Position numbers and translations under genes: made by a program. From assembly GCA_900548735.1 (NCBI GenBank), contig URMC01000061.1:1-11181 (forward strand): DNA of 11,181 bases, in the 5' to 3' direction. Numbering within the stretch: the first letter of the stretch is position 1; each line of letters starts with the position of its first letter. Below are positions 1-4,697 of this stretch, one piece after another. The DNA comes from an uncultured Eubacteriales bacterium (lineage in GTDB: Bacteria; Bacillota; Clostridia; Oscillospirales; CAG-272). The notes beneath the pieces are model-generated. The model worked only from the letters and a program-made list of their open reading frames with translations. It made no database searches and was not told where the DNA came from.

Positions 1-1117
1 ATAAACTCCGCGGGCACTCTTTTGGTGCGGTTGGCGATGCCAAGCACTTCACTGCTTGAAATGTGCATCCGGTAGGGCTTGTCCTGCTCCCGCACGAAAG
101 TCATCATCACGCCACTTGTCCCCTCCAGCGCGGCACGGACCGCGGCGGCGCCGATGGCAACCGATTCGGAAAGGTCGGTAGCGGAAGCGATATGCGCCCC
201 GCAACGCTGGGAAATATTCAGCTCCACCGCGCGCACCTTGCACCCGATTTCCCGCTTGACGGCGTATTCCAGCGCTCTGCCGGTGCCGGAAAGTTGCTTA
301 TGACCAAACGGGTCGGTAGAAGGCACACCAAAGCCCTCGCACACATAGGTGCCGTCCGCAAAGCGCACGCCCTCGGACACGGCAATCACCACATCCGGGT
401 GCTTTTGCAGCGCCGCGCGCACGTCCTCAAAAAACTCGGTTTCGGAAAACGCCCGCTCCGGCAGATAAATCAGGTCCGGCGTCGGGAGCCCCAACAGCCG
501 CCCCACGCCCGCGGCGGCAGCCAGCCCGCATCTCTGCCCATAATCTCCACAATAGTGACGGCAGGCACGGTATACACCGCGCAGTCACGCAGAATCTCCT
601 GCACGGTCACGGCGATATATTTTGCCGCCGAGCCGAAGCCCGGCGTATGGTCGGTGATGATCAGGTCGTTATCAATGGTTTTCGGCACGCCGACAATACG
701 CATCTCGTACCCATGCGCTTTGGTATACACCGAAAGTTTTGCCACGGTGTCCATCGAGTCGTTGCCGCCGATATAAAAGAAATAACGGATATTGTATTTC
801 TGAAAGACCGCGAGAATCTTCTCATACACCGCGTCATTCTCCCCCGGGGCGGGGAGTTTTTTGCGGCAGGAGCCGAGCGCCGCCGCAGGGGTGTGCTCCA
901 ACAGCTCCAATTTGGTGCGGTCGGCAAAGATCTCGTCCAGATCCGTCAATCGCTCTGCGGCAAGCCCCTCGATTCCGTTGCGCATTCCGTACAGTTTACC
1001 GATGGTGCCCTTTCCGTTTTCCAGCACGCCGCGTATCACGCCGGCAAGCGTGGCATTGATCGCGGCGGTAGGTCCGCCGGATTGCCCCACTACCGCATTT
1101 CCGACCAGTTGATCCAT
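1..1117 (-). pseudogene. pfp: Pyrophosphate-dependent 6-phosphofructokinase, frameshifted, 3' end outside window
   Basis: Cytoplasmic glycolytic enzyme that phosphorylates fructose 6-phosphate to the 1,6-bisphosphate. The N-terminal part (codons 1-200, 1117 down to 518) shows GQSGGPT (11-17), GGND (117-120), PKTIDND (145-151) and MGRDAGW (193-199). Lys in PKTIDND, where ATP enzymes have Gly, is the known marker of PPi-dependent enzymes. After Leu200 the frame fails: read straight, it ends at 470 after an unrelated tail. In the frame one base over, an uninterrupted family-like sequence runs to the window edge (AAAGVGRLLGL, SEGVRFADGTYVCEGFG, PSTDPFGHKQLSGTGRA, ANRTKRVPAEF). One missing base near 516-520, such as a lost G in CTGGCC, explains it. 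The start at 1117 is set by GGAGGG four bases upstream; a TTG at 1129 overlaps that site and is unlikely. Joined length, about 372 codons here, fits a ~400-residue family. Whether this is a real mutation or a sequence error cannot be decided from the window. Confidence 0.85.
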
Positions 1118-1121
1118 AGCG

Positions 1122-1127
1122 CCCTCC
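1122..1127 (-). promoter_or_regulatory. Ribosome binding site that fixes the PFK start
   Basis: GGAGGG on the minus strand lies four bases before ATG 1115-1117. The alternative in-frame TTG (1127-1129) overlaps this site, so the ATG is the better start. Confidence 0.75.
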
Positions 1128-1146
1128 AAAGTTCAGCAATGGATAT

Positions 1147-1175
1147 ATTATAGCAGAAATGTTCGGGAATGTCAA
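1147..1175 (-). promoter_or_regulatory. Consensus sigma-A promoter for PFK
   Basis: On the minus strand TTGACA (1170-1175), a 17-base spacer and TATAAT (1147-1152) match the housekeeping consensus at all twelve positions. The start point should fall near 1140, giving a leader of about 23 bases with GGAGGG. It lies just after the stop of the upstream phosphatidyltransferase gene (1196), so PFK has its own strong promoter even if there is read-through. Confidence 0.85.
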
Positions 1176-1195
1176 GGTTTGACGCACATTTACGT

Positions 1196-1771
1196 TCAAC
1201 TTTGACGTTTTTCACCACGCGCACGCAACAGGCACAACAGACTTTTGACATTTGCGTCATAAGCGGGCGAGCAGAGGTGCAGGCAGAGCTCCTCCGCAGA
1301 GGCAAGCATTCCCATAACGCACACGGCAAAGGAAATCGGCACTGCGACAGGGGTGAGCAGCAGCAACGGCAGGGCAAACAGCAAAGCGCCCGTACATTTG
1401 TTCAGGTAGGTATGCAATGCGGCAAAACAATGATAGTGGCACGCCGCCGCGAGGTAAGCACAAAAGCGAAGCACCAGTGCCGCGCCGATCAGCCACCAGA
1501 CCGGTAGCGGAAGCGTGACCAAAAGGGTCGGGAAAAGACGAAAAAGCGTCACTGCGTAAAAAAGAATATCCGCCACGGAGTCCAGCCGCGCGCCGAAGTC
1601 GCTCACGGTGCCGGTTTTGCGCGCGATCATGCCGTCTGCAATGTCGGTGGCGCCGCAAAACAGGTACAGCGCAAAAAAAGGCACGGTCAGCGGGGGGAGA
1701 AACGCCAGCGCCGACGTGCCGAGCATCCGGAAAACCGTCAGCAGATTCGGTATCGTCAGATATTTTTTCAT
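1196..1771 (-). CDS. CDP-alcohol phosphatidyltransferase family protein
   Basis: Integral membrane enzyme of phospholipid synthesis that moves a phosphatidyl group from a CDP-lipid to an alcohol. The 191-residue product carries the complete family signature at residues 43-68: D43-x2-D46-G47-x2-A50-R51-x8-G60-x3-D64-x3-D68, the four metal- and CDP-binding aspartates. Several hydrophobic segments follow (about 68-90, 92-112, 130-150, 153-172), as expected for this six-helix fold, and the N-terminus (MKKYLTIPNLLTVFRM) resembles PgsA-type enzymes. The acceptor (glycerol 3-phosphate, serine or inositol phosphate) cannot be told from sequence alone. ATG 1769-1771 was chosen because it follows GGGGAGGGGAG; the open frame extends further upstream without a better site. 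It is divergent from sigK. No terminator is visible before the PFK promoter that follows. Confidence 0.9.
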   Translation of the reverse strand: MKKYLTIPNLLTVFRMLGTSALAFLPPLTVPFFALYLFCGATDIADGMIARKTGTVSDFGARLDSVADILFYAVTLFRLFPTLLVTLPLPVWWLIGAALVLRFCAYLAAACHYHCFAALHTYLNKCTGALLFALPLLLLTPVAVPISFAVCVMGMLASAEELCLHLCSPAYDANVKSLLCLLRARGEKRQS

Positions 1772-1796
1772 GCGCTCCCCTCCCCTTTTTTTCTTT

Positions 1797-1825
1797 ATTG
1801 TACCACCGCGTGCGCGGATTGTCAA
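1797..1825 (-). promoter_or_regulatory. Sigma-A promoter for the phosphatidyltransferase gene
   Basis: On the minus strand TTGACA (1820-1825), 17 bases, then TACAAT (1797-1802): eleven of twelve consensus matches. The predicted start near 1790 is about 20 bases from the start codon, with the GGGGAGGGG ribosome site between. Confidence 0.8.
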
Positions 1826-1836
1826 CTGCGCACGGC

Positions 1837-1852
1837 GAGGGTGCAAACCCTC
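1837..1852. other. Small hairpin/dyad in the sigK-phosphatidyltransferase divergent region
   Basis: GAGGGT-GCAA-ACCCTC is a perfect 6-bp dyad with a four-base centre, 11 bases upstream of the -35 box of the minus-strand promoter and about 64 bases before sigK. It could be an operator for either gene or an RNA hairpin capped by a GNRA-type loop. There is no T-tract, so it is not an obvious terminator. Confidence 0.4.
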
Positions 1853-1902
1853 TGTGATTCTGTTTTGGCATTTCGGACAGGCGGCGCTTCATATGATACC
1901 CC

Positions 1903-1910
1903 GGAGGTGA
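1903..1910 (+). promoter_or_regulatory. Ribosome binding site fixing the sigK start
   Basis: GGAGGTGA, an extended match to the anti-Shine-Dalgarno sequence, lies five bases before ATG 1916. This fixes the start so that the product begins with the hydrophobic pro-sequence; the open frame continues upstream to 1841 without such a site. Confidence 0.85.
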
Positions 1911-1915
1911 TTCTG

Positions 1916-2593
1916 ATGTTTTCTTTTTTGCTCTCGCTCCTGCTTGGCGCGGTGCATCTGCTGCTTGGGATCGGCACGCCCCGGCAATTCCCGCCCCCGC
2001 TCCCACCGGAGGAAGAAGAAAAAGCCTTCCGCCAAAAGGCGGAAGGCGATAAGGACGCACGGGAAAAACTGATTTTGCACAATCTGCGGCTGGTTTCCCA
2101 CATTGTACGAAAATATTACGGCACGGCAAAAAACGGGGAGGATCTTGTTTCCATCGGCACCATCGGGTTGGTGAAAGCCGTGGATACCTTTCACCCGGAA
2201 AACGGCACGCGCTTTGCGACCTACGCCGCAAAATGTATTCAGAACGAGATTTTAATGCACTTCCGCTCTCAGAAAAAGCTGTCGGCAGAGGTCTCTATCA
2301 ACGAAACCATTGACGTGGATCGGGACGGCAATCCCCTTACCTATATGGACGTGATTGCGGCGGAGGACAATATGGAGGAGGAAGTGGAGCTTGCCGCCGC
2401 CGGCGACCGGGTGCAAAAGCTGATCGAAACCGTGCTTGACGAGCGGGAGCGGCAAATCATCACCTTGCGTTACGGCTTAGGACAAACAAAGCCGCACACC
2501 CAGCGTGAGGTGGCGGCTTTGCTTGGCATTTCCCGCTCTTATGTCAGCCGGATTGAAAAATCCGCACTGGACACCCTACGGGAATATTTTTAA
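1916..2593 (+). CDS. sigK: RNA polymerase sporulation sigma factor sigma-K (pro-sigma-K)
   Basis: Late mother-cell sigma factor that directs RNA polymerase to coat and spore-maturation genes in endospore formers. The 225-residue product starts with a hydrophobic pro-sequence (residues 1-20), the part removed by the SpoIVFB membrane protease in Bacillus. Region 2 follows (about 50-118, with HNLRLVSHIVRKYY, EDLVSIGTIGLVKAVDTF and ATYAAKCIQNEILMHFR), then region 4 (about 170-222, DERERQIITLRYGLG and the helix-turn-helix TQREVAALLGISRSYVSRIEK). HNLRLV-HIV and ISRSYVSRIEK favour sigma-K over the related sigma-E. It lacks the basic C-terminal tail of the Bacillus protein and is uninterrupted, so no skin-type element splits it. 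It is divergent from the phosphatidyltransferase and convergent with the SGNH-like gene. I see no convincing promoter, consistent with developmental control by a sigma factor such as sigma-E. Confidence 0.93.
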   Translation: MFSFLLSLLLGAVHLLLGIGTPRQFPPPLPPEEEEKAFRQKAEGDKDAREKLILHNLRLVSHIVRKYYGTAKNGEDLVSIGTIGLVKAVDTFHPENGTRFATYAAKCIQNEILMHFRSQKKLSAEVSINETIDVDRDGNPLTYMDVIAAEDNMEEEVELAAAGDRVQKLIETVLDERERQIITLRYGLGQTKPHTQREVAALLGISRSYVSRIEKSALDTLREYF

Positions 2594-2620
2594 AAGGGTA
2601 GCCTGTCAGGCTAACTTTTA
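2591..2620. terminator. Bidirectional terminator-like palindrome shared by two convergent genes
   Basis: The 30 bases are nearly self-complementary: TAAAAG, two bases, TAGCCTG, T, CAGGCTA, one base, CTTTTA. In RNA, a TAGCC/GGCTA stem with a five-base loop would be flanked by A-rich and U-rich arms in both directions, the form of a bidirectional intrinsic terminator. The outermost three bases on each strand are the stop codons of sigK (2591-2593) and of the SGNH-like gene (2618-2620). The stem is short, so efficiency may be modest. Bases 2602-2615 are identical to the right end of the fold-back element at 4631-4644. Confidence 0.6.
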
Positions 2621-3193
2621 CACCCCGGTCACCGGGCGGGCGAGGTTCATCGCGTCACAGAAGTTGATTGCCCGGTCACGCACATGAAAGCGGAGCAGAT
2701 CCAGCATCCGAAGCACCGGCTTTTCGGCTTTCAGCGCCGGGGTCAGATCCACATAAGTACAGCGCGTTCTCGCGGCAAGCGTGCGCAGCGCCTCATTGAG
2801 CGCGGCGGTCTTTTCATCGTCGGAGAGCACCGAGACCACATAAAATCTGGCGTGTTTTGCCGTGGCGCGCAGTTTGCCGATCAGCGCTTCATATCCCGCG
2901 AGGAACACGGTCAAATCAAAATTCCCGGCGGCAAGATCGTTCTCGCCGATATTCAGAAACACCTTGCGGGGGGCAAGCGCCTCCACGGTAGCGGGCAGAA
3001 CGCTTTCCAGGTCGGCAAGCGCCGCGCCGGGCATACTGCGATTCAGCACTGCGCTGTCGGTGCAGGCGAGATTTTTCAGCTCCCCTACCGGCAACTCGGA
3101 GAAAAGATCGGTGCCGCAGAATACCACGCCGTTTTTCTCAGAGACCGCGTTGATTTCCGAGTAGATTTCTTTTTCCGTGATTTTGTTTAGCAT
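2618..3193 (-). CDS. SGNH/GDSL-hydrolase-like protein without the catalytic serine motif
   Basis: 191-residue soluble protein with the outline of the SGNH (GDSL esterase/lipase) fold and no signal peptide. Block-like segments appear in order: VVFCGTDLF (23-31), where GDS should be; NRSMPG (51-56), similar to block II NRGxxG; VFLNIGENDL (78-87), matching block III GxND with N85 and D86; and DLLRFHV (165-171), only roughly like the block V DxxH. The nucleophilic serine is absent: the GDS position reads G27-T28-D29. The protein may therefore be a non-catalytic binder or use different chemistry. ATG 3191-3193 is preceded by AAGGAG ten bases upstream. The start lies inside the preceding PQ-loop gene (56-base overlap), so the two are probably translationally coupled. 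No substrate can be named. Confidence 0.7.
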   Translation of the reverse strand: MLNKITEKEIYSEINAVSEKNGVVFCGTDLFSELPVGELKNLACTDSAVLNRSMPGAALADLESVLPATVEALAPRKVFLNIGENDLAAGNFDLTVFLAGYEALIGKLRATAKHARFYVVSVLSDDEKTAALNEALRTLAARTRCTYVDLTPALKAEKPVLRMLDLLRFHVRDRAINFCDAMNLARPVTGV

Positions 3194-3482
3194 AGGACAC
3201 ACTCTCCTTTTCCTCTTTCTTTTTATCATAACCGCGGTTGATGAAAAACACCACCACGTTACCGGAAACGATGGCAAGATTGAGCAGGTAGATGGCAAAG
3301 ACGTAATTGAACTGCCCGTTGATAACCTTTGCCGCGATGCCGGCGAGGTACCCGGTGATGATCAGCAACGTGAAATAAATGTTCATCGACTTTGCACTTT
3401 TGAGTTTAATGTTTTTGATGAGGGAAATCGGCCAGGAAAGACCGAAACAAATCAGCATAACCGCTTCTAAAACCTGTGACAT
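3138..3482 (-). CDS. Small PQ-loop / SemiSWEET-like three-helix membrane protein
   Basis: 114-residue protein with three predicted membrane helices (about 5-22, 34-53 and 60-82) and a charged cytoplasmic tail. The first helix ends in SWPISLIKNIKLKSAKSMN, which follows the PQ-loop pattern (P, hydrophobic, K-x2-K-x-KSA) with Ile at the usual Gln position. The second has GYLAGI. This layout matches the three-helix triple unit of bacterial SemiSWEET sugar carriers, which work as dimers; a transport role here is inference. ATG 3480-3482 follows AAAGGAG at six bases. Tail residues 97-114 are encoded in the region that also encodes the SGNH start, so their sequence is probably dictated by the overlap. 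It is transcribed divergently from the LysR gene, from a promoter overlapping that gene's. Confidence 0.65.
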   Translation of the reverse strand: MSQVLEAVMLICFGLSWPISLIKNIKLKSAKSMNIYFTLLIITGYLAGIAAKVINGQFNYVFAIYLLNLAIVSGNVVVFFINRGYDKKKEEKESVSYAKQNHGKRNLLGNQRGL

Positions 3483-3511
3483 AATGCGCTCCTTTTTTTG
3501 ATTTCATTAGC

Positions 3512-3540
3512 ATTATACACTTGACAAAACAATTTGTCCA
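3512..3540 (-). promoter_or_regulatory. Promoter for the PQ-loop/SGNH pair
   Basis: On the minus strand TGGACA (3535-3540), 17 bases, then TATAAT (3512-3517): eleven of twelve consensus matches. Each -35 box of the two opposing promoters lies within the spacer of the other, so only one polymerase can bind at a time. Confidence 0.75.
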
Positions 3541-3549
3541 ATATATAAT
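3521..3549 (+). promoter_or_regulatory. Promoter for the LysR-type regulator
   Basis: TTGACA (3521-3526), a 17-base spacer and TATAAT (3544-3549) match the sigma-A consensus completely. The expected start is near 3556, giving a leader of about 36 bases that contains the dyad at 3563-3577. Confidence 0.8.
3523..3538. promoter_or_regulatory. Dyad overlapping both divergent -35 boxes, candidate operator
   Basis: GACAAA-ACAA-TTTGTC is a perfect 6-bp dyad whose halves fall on the -35 boxes of the two opposing promoters. Part of the symmetry follows from having two facing TTGACA-type boxes, so a regulator site is possible but not proven. Confidence 0.45.
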
Positions 3550-3562
3550 TATTATGAAATTG

Positions 3563-3577
3563 ATAGGCTGTACCTAT
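3563..3577. promoter_or_regulatory. T-N11-A dyad, candidate LysR box
   Basis: ATAGG-CTGTA-CCTAT is a perfect 5-bp dyad containing T-N11-A (T3564, A3576), the usual core of LysR-family binding sites. It sits between the lysR start point and its ribosome site (GGAG, 3581-3584). Binding there would block lysR transcription, fitting the common autorepression of this family. Confidence 0.55.
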
Positions 3578-3591
3578 AAAGGAGAACAAAA

Positions 3592-4485
3592 ATGGAACTG
3601 ACGCAACTCCGCTTTTTCCTGGAAGTGGCAAAAACCGAGCATATGACCAAAAGCGCCGAAAAACTGCACATCGCGCAACCCTCGCTCACCCAGGCAATTC
3701 ATAAACTGGAAGAGGAACTGGGCGTGCCGCTGTTTGACCACCGGGGCAGGAACATCACGCTGACGGAATACGGGCGTTTTCTCTCGGAGAAACTGACCCC
3801 CGTGCTTGCCGAGATCGACCGGTTGCCGTTTGAACTTCGGCGCATGGCGAAAACCAACAGCGAGACCATCCACATCAGCGTGCTTGCCGCATCGGCACTG
3901 GTGACCGAGGCGATCATCCGTTACAAACAGCAAAACGCGCAGGTGCATTTTCAGCTCTCGCAAAACCGCTCAAGCGAAGTCTGCGATATAGAGATTACCA
4001 CGCGGCTCCCCTCCCCTGCGCCGAAAGAGCAACCGGGCAGGAGAACCTATGCCCGCACCGAGCAGATTTTTCTTGCCGTGCCCGACCAGGGGAAATATCA
4101 GGGGCGGCATTCCATTGCGCTAAACGAAGTAATGGACGAGGGGTTTATCTGCCTTTCCGGCTCCCGCCAGTTTCGCCTGGTGTGCGACAAACTCTGCCGG
4201 GACGCGGGCTTTCGCCCGAACATCATTTTTGAAAGTGACAACCCCGCCGCCGTGATCAATATGGTCGGCTCCAATATGGGCGTCGGCTTTTATCCGGAAT
4301 TTTCGTGGGGGAAGATCGAAAGCCGCCACATCCGGCTTCTGGAGATTGAGGACGCGGATTTTCGCCGCGAGCTTTCGGTCAGCGCGGTGCTTCCCAAAAA
4401 CGGCAACCGCTATGTGTCGGATTTTTTTCAGTTTCTCACCAAATACATCGAAAAGCGCGCCAAAGGCAGAAAAAAGAATGACTAG
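3592..4485 (+). CDS. LysR-type transcriptional regulator
   Basis: 297-residue regulator of normal family length. Residues 1-60 form the winged helix-turn-helix (MELTQLRFFLEVAKTEHMTKSAEKLHIAQPSLT… through PLFDHRGRNITLTEYG), a textbook LysR DNA-binding head. A linker helix leads to the effector-binding domain from about residue 88 (HISVLAASALVTEAIIRY) with conserved-looking SDNPAAVINMVGSNMGVGFYPE (about 218-239). The effector cannot be predicted. AAAGGAG lies seven bases before ATG 3592. The divergent PQ-loop/SGNH pair, with overlapping promoters and nearby dyads, is the most likely target, following the usual LysR arrangement. The stop codon TAG (4483-4485) is made by the first three bases of the fold-back element, so insertion may have changed the C-terminal end; the last residues (AKGRKKND) show no recognisable motif. 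Confidence 0.92.
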   Translation: MELTQLRFFLEVAKTEHMTKSAEKLHIAQPSLTQAIHKLEEELGVPLFDHRGRNITLTEYGRFLSEKLTPVLAEIDRLPFELRRMAKTNSETIHISVLAASALVTEAIIRYKQQNAQVHFQLSQNRSSEVCDIEITTRLPSPAPKEQPGRRTYARTEQIFLAVPDQGKYQGRHSIALNEVMDEGFICLSGSRQFRLVCDKLCRDAGFRPNIIFESDNPAAVINMVGSNMGVGFYPEFSWGKIESRHIRLLEIEDADFRRELSVSAVLPKNGNRYVSDFFQFLTKYIEKRAKGRKKND

Positions 4486-4642
4486 CCTGACAGGAGATAT
4501 CCGAACCCGGTTCTCGCGGGACGGATTTTTCGTCAGGCAAGGCAAAAACGGAGGGAATATTTCATATTCCCGAGTATTTTAACGCAGTATGACGGAAAAT
4601 CCGCCCCGCGAGAACCGGGTTCGGATACCTCCTGTCAGGCTA
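4483..4642. mobile_element. 160-bp fold-back element, MITE-like, no coding capacity
   Basis: Two 53-base arms, 4483-4535 and 4590-4642, are inverted copies of each other with three mismatches (arm positions 15, 39 and 48). The interior also folds back: GGGAATAT (4553-4560), TTC, ATATTCCC (4564-4571). The remaining interior is close to symmetric, so the whole unit forms one long hairpin with a one-base bulge. There is no open frame. Both ends begin with TA (TAGCCTGACAGG and its complement), which could be a TA target duplication as made by IS630/Tc1-type transposases; this is inference. It lies at the 3' end of the LysR gene, supplies that gene's stop codon, and may act as a terminator. A REP-like palindromic repeat is the alternative class. 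Confidence 0.75.
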
Positions 4643-4650
4643 ACGGACAA

Positions 4651-4687
4651 AACAAGCCGGCAAAGACAACGTCTCTGCCGGCTTGTT
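4651..4687 (-). terminator. Intrinsic terminator of the GH20-symporter operon
   Basis: A 12-bp perfect stem, AACAAGCCGGCA against TGCCGGCTTGTT, encloses a second small stem (AGAC-AAC-GTCT). On the minus strand it starts ten bases after the symporter stop (4698) and is followed by TTGT, a short U-rich run. There is no T-run on the plus side, so it serves the minus-strand genes. Confidence 0.8.
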
Positions 4688-4697
4688 GATTAAAAAA

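Noticed and set aside
510..525. Programmed ribosomal frameshift in PFK
   Set aside because: I see no slippery heptamer, internal Shine-Dalgarno site or downstream structure of the known type, and PFK is not a family known to use frameshifting. Mutation or sequence error is simpler.
63..776. Plus-strand open frame of 237 codons across the PFK frameshift
   Set aside because: It covers both PFK segments in antisense, while the minus-strand reading gives conserved PFK motifs on both sides of the break.
1867..1897. Sigma-E-like promoter GGCATTT, 16 bases, CATATGAT before sigK
   Set aside because: The match is partial, and the start point would fall within the GGAGGTGA ribosome site at 1903-1910, leaving almost no leader.
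3531..3577. Short structured RNA or riboswitch in the lysR leader
   Set aside because: The leader is only about 36 bases after the predicted start, too short for a known riboswitch. The dyad there is better explained as a protein-binding site.
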